DNA of 64,000 nucleotides from URNF01 sp045638005. Lineage in GTDB: Bacteria; Bacillota; Clostridia; Oscillospirales; Acutalibacteraceae. This document shows, in pieces, positions 58,241 through 64,000 of the stretch (within the stretch, counting starts at the first letter, position 1; every line of letters starts with the position of its first letter). The notes below the pieces were generated by a model. It was not told where the DNA came from and ran no database searches. It saw only the letters and a list, made by a program, of their open reading frames with translations. Location: positions 1-64,000 of the forward strand of contig JAZUAN010000011.1 of assembly GCA_045638005.1 (NCBI GenBank), in the 5' to 3' direction. The translations under genes and the position numbers were made by a program.

Positions 58241-59557
58241 TTATTTTTCACTAATGTTTTTAATAATATCATTCACGGTGTTTTTGAAGTTGGAGTCCTG
58301 TTCCATGCGTTTTTCCACCTGGCGGATGGCATACACGATGGTAGAGTGATCTCTGGCACCGAATTCGTCGCCGATACTCTTCATCGGCAGACCGGTCACC
58401 GTGCGCATAACGTATTCCGCAACCTGTCTTGCTTGGGAAATGGGTGCGGCGCGTTTTTGTGAACGGATATCCTCAGGTTTCACCATCATGCTGCGGGCAA
58501 CCTCTGCCACGATTTTATCCACCGTGATGGAGACCGGCTGGTTGTCGTTGCGAATATCGCGGATAGCGTTTTGCGCGGTAAGTACAGAAAGCTTGTCCCC
58601 TTTGAGCATGCATTGTGCTTTCATGTTTTTGACAACGCCCTCTAACTGGCGCACATTGCTTTTAAGCTGACCTGCGATGTATTCCGCAATATCATCCGAG
58701 ATCGGAATATCCAACGATTCCGCTTTTCTGCGGATGATAGCGATGCGCGTCTCCAAATCCGGCGGCTGAATGTCCGCAGTAAGACCCATTTCAAAACGAG
58801 AGCGTAAACGCTCCTCCAAAGTCGCAATCTCTTTGGGCGGACGGTCGGAGGTCAAAACAATCTGCTTGTTATTGGAATGTAAGAAATCAAAGGTATGGAA
58901 GAATTCTTCCTGCGTGCGTTCCTTACCGGACAAAAACTGCACGTCGTCCACCAACAGCACGTCAGCGACGCGATATTTTGCTCTGAACTCCTCGCCCGTA
59001 CCGTTGCGGATGGCATCGATGATCTCGTTGGTCATGATCTCGCCCTTGGTGTACAAAATATGCGCACCGGGATTATTTTTGCGGATCTCGTTGCAGATCG
59101 CGTACAAAAGGTGGGTTTTGCCCAGTCCCGAGCCGCCGTAGATAAACAGCGGGTTATACTGTCCTGCCGGTTTGCTTGCCACCGCTTGGGACGCGGCATA
59201 CGCAAACTTGTTGGAGGAGCCGACAATAAAGTTGTCAAAGGTGAAATTGGTTTCAAAGCCGGGCAGCGTCTCGTTAGACACCACAGGTGCAACGGGCACT
59301 TGTTCCTCTCTTGCGATGATTTTGAGTCCCAGCGGAATACCCAGCACCTGCTCAAACGCGCGGATGATACGGTCTCCGTAATGCTGCGCAATGGTGGTTT
59401 TCTGAAATTCGGTTTGTACGTACACCACCACTTCACCGTTTTCAATTTTAGACGGTTCGATATCGTTGATCCATACGTCAAACGAGGTTTGGCTCAGATG
59501 CTCCACGTTGCGTAAATAGTCGAGAACCCGCGACCAAGCTTCCTTAATGCTTTCCAT
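58241..59557 (-). CDS. dnaA: Chromosomal replication initiator protein DnaA
   Basis: 438 residues. Domain I begins ESIKEAWSRVLDYLRN; the AAA+ domain III has PLFIYGGSGLGKTHLLYAI (Walker A), VLLVDDVQFLSGKERTQEEFF (Walker B) and sensor motifs (IVLTSDRPPKEI); domain IV has the DNA-binding signature GDEFGARDHSTIVYAIRQVEK. The start is ATG (MESIKEAW) with AAGGAGA; the frame extending to 59737 is AT-rich upstream sequence. It ends beside the origin. Confidence 0.97.
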   Translation of the reverse strand: MESIKEAWSRVLDYLRNVEHLSQTSFDVWINDIEPSKIENGEVVVYVQTEFQKTTIAQHYGDRIIRAFEQVLGIPLGLKIIAREEQVPVAPVVSNETLPGFETNFTFDNFIVGSSNKFAYAASQAVASKPAGQYNPLFIYGGSGLGKTHLLYAICNEIRKNNPGAHILYTKGEIMTNEIIDAIRNGTGEEFRAKYRVADVLLVDDVQFLSGKERTQEEFFHTFDFLHSNNKQIVLTSDRPPKEIATLEERLRSRFEMGLTADIQPPDLETRIAIIRRKAESLDIPISDDIAEYIAGQLKSNVRQLEGVVKNMKAQCMLKGDKLSVLTAQNAIRDIRNDNQPVSITVDKIVAEVARSMMVKPEDIRSQKRAAPISQARQVAEYVMRTVTGLPMKSIGDEFGARDHSTIVYAIRQVEKRMEQDSNFKNTVNDIIKNISEK

Positions 59558-59605
59558 AAAACAAATCTCCTTGGATGTAAATAGCGTATAATTACCTATA
59601 ATACA

Positions 59606-59634
59606 ATTATAACATATAAATTTAAAAAAGACAA
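59606..59634 (-). promoter_or_regulatory. Sigma-A promoter of dnaA
   Basis: Minus strand TTGTCT (59629-59634), 17 nt, perfect TATAAT (59606-59611). The rest of the 380-nt dnaA-rpmH gap is A-rich, with no clear DnaA box and no ORF. Confidence 0.82.
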
Positions 59635-59825
59635 ACGATTTCGCATAATTTTCTGCGAAATTTGCAAAAAAAATCAAAATTTGTGTGCAAGATATAAAAA
59701 AACGCAAACCTAAGCAAAAAGGCGCCATTTTGGGCAAAAGAAAGGGATAAAAAATAAAAGCAGAAAGGGCAAATTCCGCACTTTTCCGTAAAAATGCAGG
59801 AAATCCTAAAAAACAGAAAAAAACC

Positions 59826-59855
59826 TTGACTTTTGCGGGTGGGTTAGTATATAAT
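59826..59855 (+). promoter_or_regulatory. Sigma-A promoter of rpmH
   Basis: TTGACT (59826-59831), 18 nt, TATAAT (59850-59855). Confidence 0.88.
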
Positions 59856-59883
59856 GTGTCTTTGCAAGGTTAAAGTATTTGAT

Positions 59884-59905
59884 CTGTGCTTGCTTACAAG
59901 CACAG
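59884..59905 (+). promoter_or_regulatory. Hairpin in the rpmH 5' leader
   Basis: Perfect 9-bp stem CTGTGCTTG-CTTA-CAAGCACAG, about 15-20 nt after the likely transcription start and 33 nt before the rpmH ATG; possibly a stabilising 5' hairpin. Confidence 0.6.
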
Positions 59906-59937
59906 TGGCTATGAGTTCTTGAAAGGAGGACGAAAAC

Positions 59938-60072
59938 ATGCTTCGTACGTATCAACCGAAAAAACGGCATCGTAAAATGGAACATGGTTTCCGTAAGAGA
60001 ATGTCCACTGCGAACGGTCGCAAAGTGCTTGCCCGCAGAAGAGCAAGAGGCAGAAAGCAGCTGAGCTACTAA
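59938..60072 (+). CDS. rpmH: 50S ribosomal protein L34
   Basis: A 44-residue, very basic protein reading MLRTYQPKKRHRKMEHGFRK at the start and ending in GRKQLSY, the universal L34 pattern (QPxxRKRxxxHGFRxRM). A strong ribosome site GAAAGGAGG lies 8 nt upstream. It is divergent from dnaA, the standard arrangement at bacterial origins. A terminator at 60149 separates it from rnpA, which is unusual. Confidence 0.97.
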   Translation: MLRTYQPKKRHRKMEHGFRKRMSTANGRKVLARRRARGRKQLSY

Positions 60073-60087
60073 AAACAAAAGGGCTAA

Positions 60088-60367
60088 CGAAGCGTTCGCT
60101 TAGGGATAATTCGCCTAAAATATTGAATTTTTACGGTATAACTGCGTTAAAAAGCCGCGATACGCGTCAGCGTTACCGCGGCTTTTTGCCTTTTCTACCA
60201 TTAAAAATTCATATATTTTAGGTGCGTTGCAGTTTTGTAGCCGAAATATTTTTCCGCTGCTTGAAGTTGCCAAACCGCTGTAATACTGTATGTCTTACAA
60301 GGTTTGGCGACAATGAGATAGGGGAAATATCGGCGAAAAACCGATTTCTCCCTAAGCGAACGCTTCG
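60088..60367. repeat. Nested inverted-repeat structure between rpmH and rnpA
   Basis: Outer arms: CGAAGCGTTCGCTTAGGG (60088-60105) and its exact complement CCCTAAGCGAACGCTTCG (60350-60367). Inner arms: CCTAAAATATTGAATTTTTA (about 60114-60133) and TAAAAATTCATATATTTTAGG (about 60202-60222), complementary except for a 2-nt bulge. Three further hairpins lie inside (60149-60187, about 60268-60311, about 60328-60346). Together they could fold into a multibranched RNA filling most of the 354-nt gap. No ORF with a ribosome site is present. Confidence 0.75.
60149..60187 (+). terminator. Terminator-like hairpin after rpmH
   Basis: Perfect 11-bp stem AAAAAGCCGCG / CGCGGCTTTTT with an inner TACGC/GCGTT pairing and a T run; it lies inside the nested repeat. 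Confidence 0.8.
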
Positions 60368-60426
60368 CAGGACAGACATGTACCTTGTGGCTTTTTTCGT
60401 TTTAGTACAAAAAAGGAGGCGGCGTG

Positions 60427-60762
60427 ATGAAAGAAACGGTCCTGCGGCAAAATACGCAGTTTCGCACGTTATACTATCGCGGCGTTTCTAAAACCGATCC
60501 GCTGCTCATTGTTTTTGCGCGGAAAAACAAGCTTCACTACACCCGCACCGGTATTACCACCGGCAAAAAGGTGGGAAAAGCGGTTTTAAGAACCCGCTGC
60601 CGCCGTGTAATTCGGGTGGCATATCGCACGCTGTCCCCCCGCATTAAGGCGGGATACGATCTCGTATTTGTGGCGCGGACAAAAACCGCCCACGTCAAAT
60701 CGCAGGCGGTAACAAAGGCGATGGAACGACTGCTTTTAGAATTGGGCGTGATAGACGCATGA
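60427..60762 (+). CDS. rnpA: Ribonuclease P protein component
   Basis: A 111-residue basic protein binding RNase P RNA. The core RTGITTGKKVGKAVLRTRCRRVIRVAYRTL holds the conserved arginine-rich RNR-type helix. Start: ATG with GGAGG 7 nt upstream; a GTG one codon earlier is in frame. Its stop overlaps the yidD start (ATGA), so they are coupled. Confidence 0.95.
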   Translation: MKETVLRQNTQFRTLYYRGVSKTDPLLIVFARKNKLHYTRTGITTGKKVGKAVLRTRCRRVIRVAYRTLSPRIKAGYDLVFVARTKTAHVKSQAVTKAMERLLLELGVIDA

Positions 60763-60986
60763 AAACGGTGCTCATCTCGCTCATTCAGTTTTATCGGCGC
60801 GCCATTTCACCGCACAAGGCGCCCTGCTGTCGGTTTACCCCTTCCTGCTCTGCGTATGCGATCGAGGCGATCGAAGTCCACGGCGCTTTCAAAGGCGTCG
60901 CACTCAGCATTTGGCGGATACTTCGTTGTAATCCGCTTTGCAAAGGCGGCTACGACCCCGTACCGCCGAAAAAAGTAAAAAAATAA
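60759..60986 (+). CDS. yidD: Membrane protein insertion efficiency factor YidD
   Basis: A 75-residue peripheral membrane protein assisting YidC. The diagnostic block APCCRFTPSCSAYAIEAIEVHG and the later ILRCNPLCKGGYDPVP are both present, with an amphipathic N-terminus (LISLIQFYRRAISP). It sits between rnpA (4-nt overlap) and yidC, the conserved order. Confidence 0.95.
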   Translation: MKTVLISLIQFYRRAISPHKAPCCRFTPSCSAYAIEAIEVHGAFKGVALSIWRILRCNPLCKGGYDPVPPKKVKK

Positions 60987-61054
60987 ACCACCGATCGGAC
61001 GGATACCACCTCTTCCTCCCTACCCGGCCGATCCACGAAAAGGAGGATGCCCTT

Positions 61055-62170
61055 ATGATGGCAATTTTCAGCATTTTTGCAGGACCTCTCGGCGCGCTCA
61101 TGTCCCTTTTGTACAACTGGGTGGGCAGTTATTTTCTGACCATTCTGCTGTTCACGATACTGGTACGCGTATGCTTGTTCCCGCTGTCTATCAATCAGCA
61201 AAAAATGCAGGCGCAGCGCGCAAAACTCGCGCCCCGCTTGGAGAGACTGCAAAAGAAATACGGTCACGATCAGCAGAAGCTGATGGAAAAGCAGCAGGAG
61301 TTGTACCAAAAGGAAGGTGTCAAGATGACCGCCGGTTGTCTGCCCTCCATTGTGCAGATGCTGGTGCTGATGAGCATCATCGCGGTGATCTACAAGCCGC
61401 TGACCTATTTGCAGGACGTGCCGGCAGCGGCGACCAACGCTGCTATCACCGCTCTTGCCGAAACGAAGGATGAAAACGGCAACCCCGTTGTCACCGCGGC
61501 GGAGACCAAAAGCGAATATTACAAAGAACTTACCCTTTTGCGTGTCGCGGAAAAATATCCCGAACAGATTAAAACCGCGATGAAGGAAAACGGTGTGAGC
61601 GACGTGGAAGCGACCTATGCGACCATCGTTGAGACCCAAAAGGAATTCAAGGTACTTGGCGTTTCGCTGTTGGATACCCCGTGGCAGGGCAGCTTCACCA
61701 AGATCAACGGATTGTGGTTGATCGCCGTTTTGTCCGGTCTGACCGCACTTGGCACCAGTCTCGTTTCCATGCGCTTTATGAAAGCCGGCAACCCCGAGCA
61801 GCAGCCCGGTCAAGGCTGCATGAACAACAGCATGATGCTGATGATGCCGGCGATGTCTTTGTTCATTTCTTTCTCTGTTCCCGGCGGTGTGGGCCTTTAC
61901 TGGATCCTTTCCAACCTGCTCGCCATGGTGCAGACGGTGATATTAAACCTCATGTACAACCCCGCCAAGATCCGCGCCCAAGCGCAGGTGGAATATGAGC
62001 AACGCCGCCGTCAAAGAAGAGAAGATAAAAAGCGTCTTGCAGAAGCGAGAGCGAAAGAAGAAGCCGCTGCCGCTGCCGAAAAGCAGGCAGAACAGCAGGC
62101 AGAAAAGTCTAAAGAAACGCATCTGCCCTCCTCTACCACTCCCGCAGATGCCGAGGAGGATAAAGCATAA
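61055..62170 (+). CDS. yidC: Membrane protein insertase YidC/Oxa1
   Basis: 371 residues with about five membrane segments: GPLGALMSLLYNWVGSYFLTILLFTILVRVCLFP at the start, VQMLVLMSIIAVIY, LWLIAVLSGLTALG, and SMMLMMPAMSLFISFSVPGGVGLYWILSNLLAMVQTV. The cytoplasmic loop NQQKMQAQRAKLAPRLERLQ and an Arg in the first segment (LVRV) form the insertase groove. An insert of about 80 residues between segments 2 and 3 (ALAETKDENGN...) is common in this group. The tail is charged. It lacks the SpoIIIJ-type lipobox. Start ATGATG with AGGAGG. Confidence 0.93.
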   Translation: MMAIFSIFAGPLGALMSLLYNWVGSYFLTILLFTILVRVCLFPLSINQQKMQAQRAKLAPRLERLQKKYGHDQQKLMEKQQELYQKEGVKMTAGCLPSIVQMLVLMSIIAVIYKPLTYLQDVPAAATNAAITALAETKDENGNPVVTAAETKSEYYKELTLLRVAEKYPEQIKTAMKENGVSDVEATYATIVETQKEFKVLGVSLLDTPWQGSFTKINGLWLIAVLSGLTALGTSLVSMRFMKAGNPEQQPGQGCMNNSMMLMMPAMSLFISFSVPGGVGLYWILSNLLAMVQTVILNLMYNPAKIRAQAQVEYEQRRRQRREDKKRLAEARAKEEAAAAAEKQAEQQAEKSKETHLPSSTTPADAEEDKA

Positions 62171-63045
62171 TGGCAAAAGAACTGATTGTAAAAGCCCCCT
62201 CCGTTGAGGAGGCAAAGGAAAAACTCGTTGAGGCACTGGGTGTGCCTGCGGAAAGTATCAGCTTTGAAGTGATCACCGAGCCGGTCAAAAAGGCGTTGGG
62301 TCTTTTCGGCGGTGCTGACGCTGAGGTCAAGGGCACCATCACCGGTTCCCCCGCCGAGGCGGCGCGCGCGTTCCTTATGAACGTACTCACCAAAATGGGT
62401 GTCGCTGACGCGACCGTTTCCATTGAGGAAAAGGACGATACCTACGTGCTGGCAGTTGAGGGCGAGGACCTCGGATTTATCATCGGTCGTCGCGGCGAGA
62501 CGCTGGATGCGTTGCAGTATCTGGTAAGTCTGGTTGCCAACCGCGTGGATAACAGCTACTATCGCATCAACATCGACATCGGTAACTACCGCGAGAAGAG
62601 AGAGAAAACCTTGGTTTCCCTCGCGAAAAAGATCGGCGGTCAGGCTGCCAGAACCGGCAGACGCACTTCGCTTGAGCCGATGAACCCCTACGAGCGCCGC
62701 ATCATCCACACCACCGTGCAGGATATTGAAGGCGCGACCTCTTGGAGTGTCGGCAGCGATGCCGCCCGCCACGTGGTCATCGGTCCGTCGGATGATAACC
62801 CCGTGAAGGAGCAGCGTGCTTCCCGCCGTCGCCGTCGTGGCGGCAGAGGCGGTAACGCCGCTGAAACCACCGAGCGGCCGCAGCGCACCGCACACAACGA
62901 TGAGGCGGTTGCCCCCGGCAGACCGGTCCGTCAGTTTGTGCCGCGCAGCAATCCGTTGCCTATGGTAGACGGCGGCTCCCTGCCGCAGAAAACCGAGTCG
63001 GAAGCTGAGCGTTCCGCTTCCCTCTACGGCAGAATTGATCTGTAA
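62170..63045 (+). CDS. khpB: RNA-binding protein KhpB (Jag/EloR)
   Basis: 291 residues: Jag-N domain (about 1-50, KELIVKAPSVEEAKEKLVEALGVP), KH domain with GFIIGRRGETLDALQYL, R3H domain with EPMNPYERRIIHTTVQDI. It continues about 70 residues past R3H with an Arg/Gly-rich stretch (RRRRRGGRGGN) and low-complexity tail, longer than many relatives. In streptococci KhpB with KhpA controls cell elongation and mRNA stability. It overlaps the yidC stop by 1 nt. Confidence 0.93.
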   Translation: MAKELIVKAPSVEEAKEKLVEALGVPAESISFEVITEPVKKALGLFGGADAEVKGTITGSPAEAARAFLMNVLTKMGVADATVSIEEKDDTYVLAVEGEDLGFIIGRRGETLDALQYLVSLVANRVDNSYYRINIDIGNYREKREKTLVSLAKKIGGQAARTGRRTSLEPMNPYERRIIHTTVQDIEGATSWSVGSDAARHVVIGPSDDNPVKEQRASRRRRRGGRGGNAAETTERPQRTAHNDEAVAPGRPVRQFVPRSNPLPMVDGGSLPQKTESEAERSASLYGRIDL

Positions 63046-63051
63046 CATGAA

Positions 63052-63089
63052 AAAGAGCAACTGATTTTTCAATCAGTTGCTCTTTTTTT
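63052..63089 (+). terminator. Terminator of the rnpA-yidD-yidC-jag unit
   Basis: 15-bp stem AAAGAGCAACTGATT / AATCAGTTGCTCTTT followed by T runs. Confidence 0.93.
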
Positions 63090-63198
63090 GAAGGTCTGAA
63101 AAATTAAAAAAGATACACACCATATTTTAAATCGGCTTTTCGAGCAGGGGGGGCGGGTTTTCCGTCCTTTTTTATTTGCAAAAAACGCAAAAGGCATG

Positions 63199-63227
63199 TT
63201 GCAACGGGAAATAATTTGTAGTATGAT
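63199..63227 (+). promoter_or_regulatory. Sigma-A promoter of the DUF1846 gene
   Basis: TTGCAA (63199-63204), 17 nt, TATGAT (63222-63227), about 55 nt before the start codon. Confidence 0.78.
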
Positions 63228-63281
63228 ATAAAGGTATGGTGACAAGAGTATTCTTAGTTTTGAAAAGGGAAGGTATACGCT

Positions 63282-64000
63282 GTGAAAAAGGGGTTTGACA
63301 ACGACAAATATTTGCAGCTGCAATCGGAGCATATCCGTAAGCGCATTGATCAGTTCGGTGGCAAATTATATTTGGAATTCGGCGGCAAGCTGTTTGATGA
63401 TTATCACGCTTCCCGCGTGCTGCCGGGTTTTGAGCCGGACAGCAAGCTGCGCATGCTGTTGAAGTTAAAGGCGCAAGCGGAGATCATTGTGACCATTAAC
63501 GCGGGCGACATTGAAAAAAGCAAGGTGCGCGGCGATCTGGGTATTACCTATGACGAGGACGTATTGCGCCTTATCGGACTGTTCCGCGAGATTGGTCTGT
63601 ATGTCGGCAGCGTGGTTATCACCCGTTACACGGGACAAGCGTGCGTGGATGCGTTCCGCCGCCGTCTCACCGATATCGGCGTCAAGACCTATCTGCACTA
63701 TCCCATCGCCGGCTACCCGCACGATGTTTCGCGCATCGTCAGCGACGAGGGTTATGGTAAAAATGAATACGCAGAGACGGTGCGCCCCTTGGTGGTGGTG
63801 ACCGGTCCCGGTCCCGGCAGCGGCAAGATGGCGACCTGTTTGTCCCAGTTGTACCACGAATACCGCCGCGGCATCAAAGCCGGTTACGCTAAGTTTGAGA
63901 CCTTCCCCATCTGGAATTTGGCTTTAAAGCATCCGGTTAACATCGCCTACGAGGCGGCGACCGTGGATCTTGACGATCTCAACATGATCGATCCCTTCCA
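63282..64000 (+). CDS. DUF1846 family protein, 5' part (truncated by window end)
   Basis: The first 239 residues of a long conserved protein, starting at GTG (MKKGFDNDKYLQLQSEHIRKRI) behind AGGGAAGG. Family blocks: GGKLYLEFGGKLFDDYHASRVLPGF, NAGDIEKSKVRGDLGITYDEDVLRL, YPHDVSRIVSDEGYGKNEY, and VVVTGPGPGSGKMATCLSQLYHE, a P-loop-like segment. DUF1846 proteins have about 500 residues and a nucleotide-binding fold; no reaction is established that I can cite. Translation remains open at the right edge. Confidence 0.9.
   Translation, partial: MKKGFDNDKYLQLQSEHIRKRIDQFGGKLYLEFGGKLFDDYHASRVLPGFEPDSKLRMLLKLKAQAEIIVTINAGDIEKSKVRGDLGITYDEDVLRLIGLFREIGLYVGSVVITRYTGQACVDAFRRRLTDIGVKTYLHYPIAGYPHDVSRIVSDEGYGKNEYAETVRPLVVVTGPGPGSGKMATCLSQLYHEYRRGIKAGYAKFETFPIWNLALKHPVNIAYEAATVDLDDLNMIDPF

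Noticed and set aside
62011..63072. 353-codon minus-strand ORF
   Set aside because: Antisense to the jag gene, whose domains are clear; it extends into the jag terminator.
1..64000. CRISPR array, tRNA, rRNA, transposase or integrase genes
   Set aside because: No regularly spaced repeats, cloverleaf-type sequence with CCA end, rRNA motif or recombinase motif was seen on either strand.

Overview
The window is a chromosomal, origin-proximal segment of an anaerobic, spore-forming member of the Clostridia, most likely an Oscillospirales/Ruminococcaceae-type organism; family level is an inference. The evidence is the dnaA-dnaN-S4-recF-remB-gyrB-gyrA block, spoIIP behind a sigma-E-like promoter, [FeFe] hydrogenase genes, a T-box leader, a TrpR/YerC-type regulator and many palindromic intergenic repeats of the kind seen in that group. 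Most genes left of the origin (about 57.8 kb) are on the minus strand and most genes right of it on the plus strand, so they run with the replication forks. I see no tRNA, rRNA, CRISPR array, transposase or prophage gene.

Layout. 0-0.6 kb: 3' end of Mini-RNase III and a small membrane protein. 0.7-9.1 kb (minus): an electron-bifurcating-type [FeFe] hydrogenase operon (NuoE-, NuoF- and HydA-like subunits plus a thioredoxin-like ferredoxin). It also carries a HydS-like, probably sensory, H-cluster protein, two DRTGG proteins, two HATPase proteins and a PHP protein. 9.4 kb: a tiny stand-alone gene. 9.6-18.2 kb (minus): yerC-hisZGDCBHAF-hisIE-hisJ, a complete histidine pathway, with a palindromic operator beside the yerC promoter. 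18.7-31.6 kb (minus): T-box, ilvA, ridA, leuA, leuC, leuD, leuB, ilvB, ilvN, ilvC, ilvD and a DUF815 ATPase, covering branched-chain amino acid synthesis except the final transaminase. 31.6-37.8 kb: spoIIP and a small partner, mnmE, a phosphoribosyltransferase-fold protein lacking its acidic pair, an ECF S-component, a DUF436 protein and a DUF3048 lipoprotein. 37.9-43.5 kb (minus): two Na/Pi cotransporter-PhoU paralogues and a PhoR/PhoB-type two-component system, with 11-bp-phased Pho-box-like repeats before phoB and the second transporter. 43.7-49.3 kb: an XRE repressor with palindromic operators, an orphan parB, rsmG and mnmG with parS sites, and a polysaccharide deacetylase. 49.4-59.6 kb (minus): gyrA, a duplicated YcxB-like protein, gyrB, remB, recF, S4, dnaN, oriC and dnaA. 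59.9-64 kb (plus): rpmH, rnpA, yidD, yidC, jag and the start of a DUF1846 gene.

How it works together. The cell makes H2 from reduced ferredoxin and NADH, with a co-transcribed signalling module that may sense hydrogen or redox state. Histidine synthesis is probably autoregulated through YerC. The leu/ilv operon is probably controlled by charging of a branched-chain tRNA through one T-box. Phosphate uptake is under a PhoB-type regulator. The origin has a clear Basal Unwinding System (DnaA boxes, GC patch, DnaA-trios) next to dnaN.

The least-explained items are the nested inverted repeats between rpmH and rnpA, composite palindromes beside parS sites and around rsmG, the H-cluster sensory module, the DD-to-AA phosphoribosyltransferase-like protein, and a short promoter-to-terminator unit at 18.36-18.60 kb. 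All calls come from reading the sequence and from family knowledge; no database search was run.
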